From assembly GCF_009389715.1 (NCBI RefSeq), contig NC_052397.1, forward strand, positions 14,332,129-14,396,128: a stretch of 64,000 bases of DNA, given 5' to 3'. The notes under the pieces were generated by a model, which was given only the letters and a program-made list of their open reading frames with translations, was not told where the DNA came from and made no database searches. This DNA comes from Phoenix dactylifera (Eukaryota; Streptophyta; Magnoliopsida; Arecales; Arecaceae). A program made the translations under genes and the position numbers. Every line of letters begins with the position of its first letter. Position 1 is the stretch's first letter. Shown here piece after piece: positions 34,265 through 57,777 of the stretch.

Positions 34265-34904
34265 ATGTTTTAAGATGTCCATGTGAGAATATAGCAATAT
34301 GAATTTCTTGATATCATATTCTAATCCTTATCCATATTGAATAAATATGGATACTAATTTTAATATCAATTATAATATCCATATCTGTCATCATATCTGT
34401 TGGAAAATGTGGATATACATGTAGATACACCTATATCCAATCCATGTCTGAGCTGTTTTCAACGTACCTACAGATATATCTTGCAGCTATCCATTCGAGT
34501 AAGCCACTAAGGTTGAGTTACTAAAGCTAGTAAAATGCATACGAGAATTCAGGCCAAGCTCATATTACAATGAGATAAACTCTCTAGTTAGTCACATAGC
34601 ATCTCTTGGGAATTTCCAGCTTAAGTTACAATTCAGAGCTATTTGGAGTCCTATAGGTAGAGTCGCATCTCAAATTCCAAGTGCAAGCCAGACACTTGTT
34701 TGGATACCTGCAACTCAAATTGCACAGCAAACTGAGCTCTTTGCTGGATTGCAGCTGAGGACTATTTTGTAGTAGGTTGACTCGTAGTTAATGCAGAATG
34801 AGTCACAACTGCTCAAGTAGGTATCTCGACATTAAAAAGAAAAAAAATCTTTATTCCCTTCCCCTCTTCTCCACTCCATCTTTTTCTCCTCCGCCACCAC
34901 CCAC

Positions 34905-35110
34905 TCTCATCTCTATGTAGCCATACGCCATCTCTAGCCCTCTACTTACCCTTCACCTTCTCCACCCTCATCAAGGCCTGCACAGTCGTCTGCTTCCTTC
35001 CTACCAAGTACTCTACTAGCGGCTTCGACTTTGATCTCTTTGTCCAGGACACCTTTTATCTCTATATAACTCAAGTGCTTCGACCTGACCTTGCAATTCA
35101 ACATAATTGA
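34905..35110 (+). pseudogene. PPR-like gene fragment (relic)
   Basis: One plus-strand frame reads LPFTFSTLIKACT and then GFDFDLFVQDTF. This is the order seen in PLS-class PPR proteins (PFTFSTLIKAC ... GFDSDVFVQNTLI). The frame then loses similarity and ends at stops, with no neighbouring repeats in frame. It is a short, dead fragment, possibly carried here by a mobile element. Confidence is limited because only about 50 residues match a loose family pattern. Confidence 0.4.
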
Positions 35111-35401
35111 TGACACTCTTTTCCTCAAACTCTACTCCAAATAAAGAAATTAACTTCCTTGCAAGTCAACTACCACAACTCAAGTTACAATATGACTTAA
35201 AATTGTAGTACAACTTCAACTACAAAGCTCCAACCATCCTTTAACTAAAATGTATTAAGTATTTTGCAAAAAGACAGCTAGCGACCATAGATAAGATATG
35301 AGATATGAAACCCAATTTTCTCCTTTGGGATCGTTACAAATCACAAGAGGCATGTCAGACACGGTATGCCAAGGGTCCTATAAGAAAATTCACAAGAAAA
35401 A

Positions 35402-35404
<3 letters not shown>

Positions 35405-35454
<50 letters not shown>
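35405..35454. repeat. (AT)n microsatellite
   Basis: A pure dinucleotide run of about 50 bp. Frames reading through it give only Ile-Tyr repeats and are not genes. Confidence 0.95.
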
Positions 35455-35457
<3 letters not shown>

Positions 35458-35841
35458 AAATGTTCAAAATCATACCAATGGAGAGTAATGGCTGCATAAG
35501 TGCTCGTGAGGGAAAATCTTGAAACCTTGTAGAAAACTTGCATATATGCGCAGAGGCCTCCCAAAGCCCACCTACATGTTCTTTAATACTAAGCTTGTCC
35601 ACATTTCAACCTAAATTAAATAATAATCAAGGGGAGATTATCAATGGGAACTTATTTTGCATCCCAGTCAATAACATTCCACGAGGCGAAATTTTAATTG
35701 TGGTGAAATTTTAAAAATTCTGATCCAAGAACTCTTAACTCCATCTACAACTATCCATTTCTTGTAGCCATGAATCAGAAACCAGATACAGCAAAAAGTT
35801 TATAAACTTCCTTAACTCTTTGCTAGAGCAGGAAGCTAATC

Positions 35842-35941
35842 CTTCCTGCATTAATCTCAGCACCCAAGGTTCGTCAGCACAATGACCCCCTCTTCCTGCA
35901 TTAATCTCAAGACCAAGGTTCATCAGAACAATGACCCCCTC
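35842..35941. repeat. 50-bp tandem duplication
   Basis: CTTCCTGCATTAATCTCA occurs at 35842 and at 35892; both copies run on to AATGACCCCCT with five or six differences. Two units, non-coding. Confidence 0.8.
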
Positions 35942-36555
35942 TGGGGCTGAAGAAAAACCAAGAACCATTGGATTTTCTAGTGCTAATGACCCATTTTAGG
36001 GAAGATCCATAAGATGCACAAATGCTAATTTCACAATGGCCTTTAACATCATAGAATGCCCATCCTTGTACTCACACAAAAATACCATAGACAAAACAAC
36101 ATCCAATTACTCATCAGCAGGGACAAAATTGAATGACGCAAGAAATTGCTAGAAGCATTGATGGTTGGAAGGACACTTGGCAACATTCTCTATAAAAGCC
36201 CGTTATGACCTTGACATGGCATTAGATCAAGTTTGGGGACGACCACAAATTAAAAAAAAAAAAAAACAACATGAATCAACAAGGTACTGATGCGTAGCTA
36301 AATTGTTATAATAATTGAGCGAGGGTATTCAAAATACATGAGTTTGAAATCAACACAGGCACCGACCACATAACCTTGTCTATAAAGCAATTGTCAACAC
36401 CAAAATGAACAACGTTAAGCAAATATTTATAACAGTAGAGAAATAATGAATATAATTAGAATTTTAAATTTAAGTTTTAAAGCTTGGGCAAATATCCCAG
36501 CCCTTCGTTCTCAGCAACTACAGATTTTCTCAAAAGTCTCAAATGGCTCGAGCGT

Positions 36556-39500
36556 CTATTTTGGGCCAATATCTTTCAAGGAACAAATCTGTTCCTCCCC
36601 CATTGAAGACATCACAGACACCACCAGATCCTTCCCTTCTGCAAACCCATCCTTAATCTGAAATTCATAAAGACATAAAGGTAACAAAATTCAAAAATAC
36701 AAATGCCAAATTGCTTTATAATCAAAAAAAAAAAAAGGGAATGCCACCCTAAATGCTCAAAAATAAAAAAGACAAGAGGGTCGAACACAAAAGCAGCAGC
36801 TTCTAAGAAACATTAGCTTTTAAAGAAACATTGTTAATGATTCCTCTCTCTTCAGCCGAGACTACAACGGTATTGATCTTAAGATCAATACGACAGCAGA
36901 GCATCAGCCAACAAACCCCAATTACAGACTGGTCGGTTAGTGTTAAACCACTGCATTTCTTCCAATGTTACAAACAGTTACCTATCCAATAAGCATCGAT
37001 GGGGCAATATGGCGAGAGAGAGAGAAGAAAGAGAAGCCGCAGCATGTGGGTTGATCGGCTGAGTCCATGTGATGCAAGCAGGCTGGGAGTATTGGATGTA
37101 TTGAGAAAGGGTATAAGCTTCAGGAGGAGCAGGTTTTTTGGTTTTTTTCTTTTTTTGGGGGGAGTGGGGGGTTATGATTTGATTGAGAATTTCTAATTTT
37201 GCCAAACACAAACCACAGAAACTCACAAAAGCAAGTGGATGTTCAAGAAAATAGCTGCTCCTATGGACATTCATTGTCATGACCAATTAAAAGGAAACAA
37301 TAACGACAAAAAACATACATATTTAATTTGCTAATTTTGACGTCATTTTACTTTGTTTAGTGAAAAGGCTGCATTTACATGACCAAGTTAGAAACATCAA
37401 GTTTTATCAAATTAAGTTCTTCACTCTAGACATGCATTCCCGTCAATGGAGAAACCTGGTGAACCTAAACTTCTGATACAACTAACATAGATGTGAAGTA
37501 CATAAATAATTCAACTAAAAGATATTTAAAACTAATACAAATAATAACTCCACAAAATGCATAAAACACAAAAAAGTAAAATACTATGAAGATTACAGAA
37601 CCTCATTTGACTTTTAACAAAATTAGAAACTATAGCTGTTAGACCTTGACTCAGTCATCTTGAAGTGCAGAAATTGATACCTCAAACATGAACCACCCCG
37701 CCCTCTTTTATGTGGGACATCGAAGCATCAAGTCAAAGAAGGAAACAAGTAAAATAAGTTTCCACCTGGATAATCTGCTATAATGATATTGTTGCATGCA
37801 TGCTAATCACAAAGCTTATTTTGATACTTCGCCTTAACCAAAGTCAAAGGTTAGTTAAATGTGATCCAGCAGACCTTATGATGATGCTTTGCATGATAAT
37901 GATCAAATACATCCTAGACGGACGTAATTGACCACCACTTATCAACAGCCCATAAAACAAGGTCCATAAGCATCAAGTCTCCAAAAGACTAGATTTGGTG
38001 CTAGCAAACGTTTTTGGCTCATGTTAATAATAAGAGATCTTTTCTTCATTTATATGGAAATCTACAATTCTAGATTTTCATTCTGATAATACAATGCCAT
38101 ACAAGTGGAATGAGCATGTATCTTTCATCATAAACATCATATCATGAAAATTGAGCATAACAAGGAGCTAGTAAGATTGGATGAGTAGCATCATCTTCAC
38201 TAGTATATGATCTTACCTTTTTTACCAGAATTTTTTAAAAAAGAACAAATATACAAAAATGGACAGCAACACATCCCTTGAATCTAATCAAACAAAATCT
38301 CCATGTACGCCATGCACTCATCATGTACTTTCATCACTGTCATGTTGCATCAGAATATGTACCTCACTAAGCTCATAAAAGTTCTCAGCAATCACAACAG
38401 GATTAGCTAGATAGATTCAAAGAGAACTCCTAGGATGGCTAAATTATTTATTTTATCCAATTTCCAACCTTAAAAAATAAAAATGAAAGTATACAATGTT
38501 ACAAATGAAATAAGGGAAAAAATATTCAAACAATCAAATTAGCTAGTGAGCAGCATCCCGTCAGAAGGCACACTAAATCCAACTTGGAAAAATTAAATCG
38601 TTTTTTTCATTGTTCTAGTTGACTTTATTATATCATAAGCAACTATTAACCTTATCAAATCGACTCGAGTACCTAGATAACCTTGCCCTTTTACAACATT
38701 TCTAGGAATGCTGGAATTCTCTATCTAAAAGTAATAATTTTTCTAAAATATACATACTATAGGCCACTGACTTGCACATCGAGGGAATTATCACATCTAA
38801 ATAAATTCATCAAGAAGTTAGTCAAAATAAGCTAATACCTCTTATGGATGTTAATCCAATCAAAATATTTCTACTTCATTATTGTCCAACTGAATGTTTT
38901 CATGATTTTGACCAAGATCTTTTGCCGTGGTGTAAGCCTTGCTTGGCTCATTATGCAGATCTGTCTCTCTTTAGAAGAAAATAGTCAACTTTGGATCTTC
39001 TGTGAGATCCTTGGAGAATTAGCTTAACAGTCGCTCTCAACAATAAATGTCACAGTGTTAGCACCAAACACAGCAAGGTGTACAAAGAATTTAAGAAACC
39101 TTTAATTTACTAACAAAAAGAATAACTTTTGTCATTAGCTAAAATATTTGTTTTTAGAAGGTACGATTACTTAGAATCTTTTAATCTAAATAAAAAATTT
39201 TGGATGTGATTAACACACTCATTTTTTTCAGCATATGCTGGCATATTCAATTTGCAAGCACATTTGGAATGTAAACTCCTGTAGTAATCCATATAGTCCA
39301 GGAGTTTGACCATCCAAATTAGTAGAGTATCATTTAAACAAGAGGAGATTTATTCTTCCTCCCTATCCATAATAAATACTGCAGTTAAAAATGACGATGC
39401 AGGATTTGAAGTCTACAATCTCGTGCAGGCAAGGGTAGTCATAAGAGCACAACTGCAATGATAATGCAAAAAAAGGGCAAAAAAGGAAAGAAAAAGCAGC

Positions 39501-41575
39501 TAATATTTTCATTTTGACCAATCATTATATTTTTTGCTAAGTGATAAAACAGAAAAGTGAAAAACTAATCCAACAAGGAAAATGCACAAAGATTCCACTA
39601 ATAGCAAGTTCACGCTAGCATTTAATATAATATATTGCAATGTAGTTACACAAGATAGCAATTACTGATAATCATTGAAAAAGTCTTGAAGAATTCATCA
39701 ATATGACTTAGAAACTTGCTCAAAAACACCTTGAAACAAGCATGAAAATGAATGAATAAAACTAACCTGCGTCAGAAGGGACTCATCAGTTGGGAGCCTC
39801 AAATCATCCTTGGTGCTACCATTGTCAGTCAGCAGACTCACCTAACAAGGGTAAAGAACTAAACATGAATATATTAGAGTATCAAGAGTCAAGCCACTGC
39901 AACATAAATATATTGGATTGTCCAGACACTGCATAGTCAAATAGATCAGAACATACAAATCCATCCTCAGAGATATCAATGAGCTGATAGTCAGTACGAG
40001 TAACATGAGGAACCTGCAAACAAAAAGGAAATGAATATGGAAACCTTAAATGGAATATCATAGTAGTTAAAGGATTTGCTTACGTCACAGTTGTGAGACG
40101 AGGGCACAATATCTTCCAGCTTCTTTCCATTGAAGATGTCTATTGCAACAAAGTGACATTTGGCATGGCCATGTTTCCCAGTCTTAGAGGTTGAGACCTC
40201 CACAACCTATTGCAGCAAACACAGAACAATTCAATCCATGAAACAGCTAGATGAAAAGAGGGAAAATGCTGTAGACAATGGGGAGAAATTATATAACAAA
40301 AAAAACCATGTATATTCACCTTCCAAACATATATCATTGAACATAGTAAACAGACATTTGTTGAATGGTAAATCAAGATTACACTGTATGACCCAGTAAC
40401 ATCTAAACAGAACAGATAAAATGCTCAAAGGAAAAAAGGTAGGAGAAAAGAGGGGGAGGAAATAAAGCAATCGCAAAACGGGATTGGGTAAGAGACAAAT
40501 ATGTTTTTAAAGTTCAGTAGTCACTATATGGATGACCAAGATTGACTAATATACAAGAGAGTGGTTATGATGCTCCATGTTACCTATTACTGACTCTCAA
40601 ACAGAAGTACTGTATGAAGACGCTCTCCCAGTAATTCATGGGAAACGAAAGTAATAAAAATCCACAGAATACAGCATTATAATATTGATATTTACGAAGA
40701 TTTTCTTTTCATGAGAAGGTCAATTAGAACTCTAAAAGATCAATTTGTGCAAAAAACATATAAGCACAAATCCAAAAGCAGCACCCTCATAGCCAACAGA
40801 AATAAAAAAAAAAAAAGCCCCTAAAAAAACAGACAGCGAAGAAGACAAAACATGCAAAGCTAGATGATCAAAACACCTAAATAAATCAATCTCAGATAAT
40901 ATATCCGAAATCTCCTTATCAAAAGGAAGTCACTTCTCTGAATTTCCAAAAACATGAACCCTAGCTAGATCAAATTGTTTTTTAATTCCATACTACATAT
41001 TCCAGTGTTCTCCACGAATATACAAATGTACACCCCACAAAATGAACATAGCAAGTACAAAATTCAGAATACCATCAGCATGGGCATCAATAGCTACAGA
41101 CGGGTGTTAAGGAAAAATAGAATCGACACATGCTGCAACAACATAGAGCCACCGTAACCCCTAAACATCAATGACAAATCTCACGAGAAAAACCTTGTCA
41201 CAGATCAAGCCAAACCATTAATCCATAAGAAATCTAGAGAACTCATCTCACAGAGAGAAAGCACGCGAAGATTATAGTACAAACCGTCAATCAGATTAAA
41301 AAAAAAACATCACAGAAATGAACGAAAGTTCGACGGAAATTCCCTTCACAAACCATCAAAACAATCAGAATCCCTGCCAGACCTACTGAACCGAAGAGAA
41401 AAATGAACAGAGATCGCAAAAATGGAAGAGTTCACAACGAATCCGCACGAACCTTGCAGGGTCTCCCCTTGATCACTAAATACCCGTTCTTGCGGATAGT
41501 TCCAGCCTGCTGTGGAAAGGTCCTCGACGCTCCCGCATCAGCTTTCGACTCGAAGTGGTGCTCCTCGTCCGACAT
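36556..41575 (-). CDS. eIF5A: Translation initiation/elongation factor eIF5A (hypusine-containing), five exons
   Basis: eIF5A helps the ribosome form difficult peptide bonds and terminate; it works only after one lysine is converted to hypusine. Exons, read on the minus strand: 41575-41453, 40206-40084, 40013-39957, 39841-39767 and 36657-36556. Phases close and the product is 159 residues, the usual plant length. The protein starts [20 protein letters not shown]. Exon 2 carries the hypusination loop [12 protein letters not shown], with the modified lysine at about residue 52. The C-terminal OB-fold half ends [14 protein letters not shown]. All expected segments are present and there is no sign of decay, so this is an intact gene. 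Introns 1 and 4 are long (1.25 and 3.1 kb). The stop codon is TAG at 36558-36556. Confidence 0.96.
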
Positions 41576-41769
41576 GGCTCCCGATATCAAAATCTACTAC
41601 GCTACAAAGATCAAGATCGGAAAAAAAAAAAAAACGAGTCAGAATCAATAAATCATCGAGAAACACCAAGAAACCAGTATCGATTGATCGAGGAAAACCT
41701 AGCTGATCCCACCAGATCTAGAAATTGAAGGAAAGGAAAAGAAAGAAGAGAGAGGAGAAAATAATTAAG

Positions 41770-41915
41770 GCGAGGGTTAGGGTTTGGTAACCTTCCGAGA
41801 GAGAGGTGGGGGCACTGACGGCGAGGGAGATGGCGACGGCTCGCGGGAACGGCCTTAAATATCCGAGGCCTTAAAATGGAAAAGATTCGGATTCCGCCGA
41901 GGCCTAGGGTTTCAA
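41770..41915 (-). promoter_or_regulatory. eIF5A promoter: TATA-like box and two telo-box motifs
   Basis: On the gene strand AAACCCTAA lies at 41785-41777 and AAACCCTA at 41913-41906, both telo-box motifs. This element is well known upstream of plant translation-machinery genes such as eEF1A and ribosomal proteins. A TATA-like ATATTTAA lies at 41862-41855, which would place the start site near 41825. That leaves one telo-box in the 5' UTR and one upstream of the TATA-like box. The start site itself is inferred. Confidence 0.5.
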
Positions 41916-42862
41916 TTAACTCGCCCTTAATGTCGCGTCGCGTCCGGCCGTCCTCCGCCATCGGCTCGGGACAGACACGTGGACGGTTGGAACTCGGTGA
42001 GATCGCGTCGAGTTTGGGAGTTGGAGCCCGGGCGTCCGCGGCTGCGCAATCAGTGGGACCACGATTCGATGCCCTTTTTTTTTAAATTTTTATAAGCAGG
42101 ATACGTGTACCATTTTATCATAATTTTATTAAAAAATTTAAAAAAAATTAAAAAAAATGTGGGGCAGACTTGTAGCTATCATAAACCTATCCATTAAAGA
42201 GACGAAGAAATTCGATAGCAGATAGCGTTCATCGATGCATAACGAGGTTAACTTTTTTCATCTTTCTCTAAAAGTACTATATGCTCATATGAAACATGTT
42301 ATCATTGATGCCATTGTAAATTGAAGTCAAAAATTTTCATTTTACAATAAATTGTGTATACGTTATATTTCCATTGATTTTATGGGGTTTTGATCTTCTA
42401 TAGATTTATTATGCAAAACACAATAGAAGTATAAATTATCAACAAGGCAAGAAGTCATTTTTGTTTGTTTTCTTTGATTCTAATAATTCTCCTGAGCTTG
42501 GTCAGATACATCATTTAGTACTAATATATACATCCATAGGGGCCTGCAAATGATTAATGCCAAAAATAATGTAAAGGTGACTAAAGAGTCCCAAAGACCC
42601 CCCCCCCCCCCCCCCCCTCCCTCTCTTCTCTAAATTTTCAATAGAGGAGGCTATGTATAAATGCACTATTAGATTCTCTATAAATATTGGTCGTATCCCA
42701 GACGACAAAGTTAGACAAAAATCTAAACATATCATTGAGAAGCAAATGTAAAGTCACCTTTCAAATGGATATTTGACATTCAAAGCACCTTAATTGCTTG
42801 ACAAAATCCTTTCCAAGCCGCCATGACTCTGCTAGTGGAACAATATCGCAATACAAATACAC
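41916..42862. other. Intergenic region upstream of eIF5A, with a 20-bp poly(C) run
   Basis: The first 150 bp stay GC-rich and belong to the distal eIF5A promoter; the rest is AT-rich with no recognisable gene. A run of 20 consecutive C lies at 42598-42617, followed by CT-rich sequence. Confidence 0.5.
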
Positions 42863-42870
42863 ATCACTTG

Positions 42871-43125
42871 TAGAGATGGGCACTAGGCCGGGCCGCTCAT
42901 GGCCTGGCACGGCCTGGCACGAAGCGGGTGCTACAATAACGGGCCGAGCCTAGCACGGCCCATTAAAAGGGGCTGGGCTGGGTTACCACTTTCTGGCCCG
43001 CGGGCCGAGCTCGGCACGGCCTATAAGGGCCTGGGCCCGGCACGGCCCGCGGGCAAGCCCGGAACGGCCCATAAGGGTCTGAACCGGGCCTGGGCCGGGT
43101 CGGGCACGGCCCGTCCCCCTTAAAA
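42871..43125. repeat. Left GC-rich subterminal repeat block of the hAT element
   Basis: At least six copies of a GGCACGGCC-type motif with small variants occur in 250 bp, often followed by CATTA or TATAAGGG spacers. Subterminal repeats of this kind are where hAT transposases bind in known elements such as Ac; here that role is inferred. Confidence 0.7.
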
Positions 43126-43407
43126 TAAATGAAAATAATTTTTTTTAATAAATTAATAAATATTGAAAACTAAGAATTTATTAATATAAAGCCACCTTAA
43201 TGGTGGGGGGTTTGGCATAGACCCCTACCAGTTTATTAATTTAAATCAAAATGGTACATGAAGGGAGGTTTGGACCTTGGTCTGACCTTCAGAATACAAT
43301 AAGAAAGGAGAAAAAATAGAGATGACTCACTTTAATAATTAAAAAAATAAAAATGTACAATTATAAAAATTAAGAAATCTTACTAATCATCAGTGATTCA
43401 GTATTCA

Positions 43408-45426
43408 CTATTCAGTAGTGTTTGTATCATCATCATCAGAGGATGTTGTATTATGTCCACCTTTATCTTGAAGTCTCGCCTCAGCATCCAACCAATCTTT
43501 GAAGCAGAGAAGCATCTCAACCGTTTCGCCAGTCATCCTACTTCTCTTTTCGTCAAGAACACGCCGACCTGCACTAAAAGCGGATTCCGATGCTACTGTG
43601 GACATCGGCACAGCTAAAATATCGCGTGCAATTGCAGACATAACAGGATATTAATTTTTAACACTCTTCCACCAAGATAATATATCTAGACTCTCTATTT
43701 GATTTTCATCATATGCAGACTGAAGATCATTTCGTAAATAAAATTCTAGTTCACTACTTAAAGATGAAGAAGATGAAGATGAACTTAAAGCATGTGTGTA
43801 TTTTCTCAGTGCAATGAATGAAAAAATAGATGACGAACGAGAACTACTAGAAGAAGAAATAGAGCTTTGTATGAAGAATCTAGATCCACGAATTTTTTTA
43901 TCATATATAGCATAAATATCATAAAGAAGTTGTTTTACCTCAATTTTAGCAGGTTCAGGATCTTGAATCATATTTTCACAGTATGCATCAAGTAAAATTA
44001 GCACGCCATTCAATTTAACTCTTGGATCAAATACAGCAGCTAAGTTATGCACAGGACATATCTTGTCCCAATACTCATTCCATTTAGATTCCATTTGTTC
44101 AATAATAGGCATTAAAACATCATCATATCTATGTTCTGCAAATTTTTGACTAATTATATATGCTTGTTGTAAAAATGAACATGAAGTTGGATAATAAATA
44201 CCAGAAAGAACATTAGTAGCATTATAAAAACTAAGCAAAAAATCTTCCAAAATTTTTCCTTTATTCCAATCAGTTTCAGTCAATGTAAAGCCTAATCCAC
44301 GATCATTAATATATGCATTTAATAAGTTTTTATATGGGTATGCATCATGTATCATGCTATATGTTGAGTTCCAACGAGCAATTACATCAAGTTTAAATTT
44401 TTTAAAACGTTTACCATAATTTATACATAGTTCTTTAAATTCTTGAAGTCTTGATCTTGAAGCATGAATAAAAGAAACTGCATTTCTAATTTTTGAAATC
44501 ACATCTTGAATCATGCCCATGCCAGCTTGAACAGAAATATTTAAGATATGACATGCACATCTAATATGCAATAAATTTCCATTTAACATGGGATGCAATG
44601 AGTCCTTTAATAATGTAAGAGCAGAATTATTATTAGATGCATTATCAAAAGTAATAGACATAATTTTATCATTAATATTATATGAACATACAGTTTGATA
44701 AATGGCATTTAAAATTTGTTGCCCAGAATGTGGAAAATCAAAAGCACGAAAAGCAAGAATACGTTTATTTAATTGCCAATCATTATCAATATAATGAGCA
44801 GTAATGGCAATAAAACAATTACTACCTACAGATGCTGACCAAATATCAGAAGTTAATGAAATTTTTACATTTAAAGTAGAGAGTGTTTCAATTAAAGTTT
44901 GTCTCATTGCTAAAAAGTTAGTCATAACTACTCTTCTAAATGTACGCCTACTAGTTCTTTTGTAAGCAGATTGTAGGTTTAATTGAACATATTCTTCAAA
45001 ATTAAAATATTCACATAAACTAAAAGATAATTCATCCTTAACTATCCATTTTAAAAGTGCTTTTTTTTTATTTTCATGATTATATGCAAAATTACCTACA
45101 AGTGACCCCCCTTGTATATTAAGGGTACTTTAAGCATGAGAATCATGCATCCTATGACTCTCTTGATGTCCTTTTAAATGGCATGTTCTCCCACTACTAC
45201 TACAACTATAAAGTTTGGCACATTTTTTACATTTTGCTTTCCAGACTCCATCAACCATAATTCTATCAAATTCATTCCATACAGCACTAGTCCTCTTACG
45301 ATAAGAGGTTTGATCTTCACTCGGTTCACTAGTTCTAGAGGAACTAGGAACATGGGGTTGGGGATTAGTTTCTTCTCCCTCAGAAACAGGAGGAATGCCA
45401 AAATGACTTTCCTCAAAAGATGACAT
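43408..45426 (-). pseudogene. hAT transposase, full-length frame broken by two in-frame TAA codons
   Basis: The minus-strand frame from ATG at 45426 to the stop at 43408 is 673 codons and stays in one phase. It is interrupted only by TAA at 45132-45130 and TAA at 43653-43651. The N-terminal part (98 codons) is a BED-type zinc finger with CKKC and a later HLKGHQESH. The middle part carries the RNase H-like catalytic core, including SLTSDIWSAS and a long helical insertion. The last 77 codons hold the hAT dimerisation region PMSTVASESAFSAGRRVLD. Reading through the stops, the protein sequence continues without loss on both sides. As written it would give only the zinc finger part or, from an internal ATG at 44925, a 424-residue core without either end. 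Confidence 0.9.
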
Positions 45427-45839
45427 ATCTAAATTGATGAATACAAAAAATAAAAACTAACCACAAGGAGGAATTGAGTAGAGGGTCAGAGGGCAGAGGT
45501 AGAGCCGAGATTCTGAGCTTCCTCTTGTGCTCTCAACAGGAGTGACCTTCTCTTCTCAACAGGAACCTCCTCTTGTGTAGCACTTGAACACTTGCTAAAT
45601 GCAAACTAAAAATTAAATTGCTAGAAGAGCACTTTAGAAGAAAGAAATAGTAGTAGTAGAGAAGGAGAGAATAGTTGGTTTGGTGTGGTGAGAATGAGAA
45701 AGGAAAGGGATATTTATAGGACTCCAATTTTTTTTTCCAAAATACCCCTCAAATTAGCCGTTTTTGGACTTTTGGGAGGGGTATTTTGGGAAAAAAACCA
45801 AAAAATAGCCGTTGGAAACGGCTATTTTCTTCCCCTTGC

Positions 45840-46110
45840 CAGACGGGCCGTGCCAGGCACGGCCCGTTTGGACCCGTTACGGGCCGTGCCTGGCATGGCC
45901 CGTCTGGCAGCCCGTGATGGGCCGTGCCTGGCACGGCCCGTCTCGTGCCATGTCGGGCCCGGCCCGCCAATCCACGGGCCTAGGGCCGGGCTTGGATTTT
46001 TGGCTGAGCGGGCTGTGCCCAGCACGGCCCGCTAACGAAGCGGGCCGGGCCAGGCACGACCCGTTTAGTCCGTGGCCCGGTGGGCCTGGGCCGGCCCGGC
46101 ACGGCCTGAT
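45840..46110. repeat. Right GC-rich subterminal block with three 25-bp palindromes
   Basis: Perfect or near-perfect palindromes of the form ACGGGCCGTGCC-N-GGCACGGCCCGT lie at 45843-45867, 45879-45903 and 45917-45941, spaced 36 and 38 bp. Further GGCACG(G/A)CCC copies continue to the terminus. They pair with the motifs at the left end and are candidate transposase-binding sites. Confidence 0.75.
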
Positions 46111-46129
46111 GCCCATGACTAATCACTTG

Positions 46130-57777
<11,648 letters not shown>

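Larger units (their letters stand above)
34062..36555. other. Intergenic region between the LTR element and the eIF5A 3' end
   Basis: AT-rich DNA without an intact gene. It contains a 52-bp tandem duplication (34161-34264), a PPR-like relic (34905-35110), an (AT)n run (35405-35454) and a 50-bp tandem duplication (35842-35941). The last few hundred bases before 36556 probably include the eIF5A 3' untranslated region. Confidence 0.5.
42871..46121 (-). mobile_element. hAT DNA transposon, complete 3,251-bp copy with perfect 8-bp target duplication
   Basis: The element starts TAGAGATGGGCA and ends TGCCCATGACTA, imperfect 12-bp terminal inverted repeats. It is flanked by ATCACTTG on both sides (42863-42870 and 46122-46129), a perfect 8-bp duplication. 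About 250 bp at each end are very GC-rich and filled with GGCACGGCCC-type motifs, in strong contrast to the AT-rich interior. The transposase is encoded on the minus strand and is described separately. It lies between the divergently arranged eIF5A and MetRS genes. The intact duplication suggests a fairly recent insertion. Confidence 0.93.

Noticed and set aside
44926..45129. Intron explaining the stop between the two hAT reading blocks
   Set aside because: The reading frame stays open and hAT-like throughout this stretch in the same phase, so a nonsense codon is the simpler explanation.
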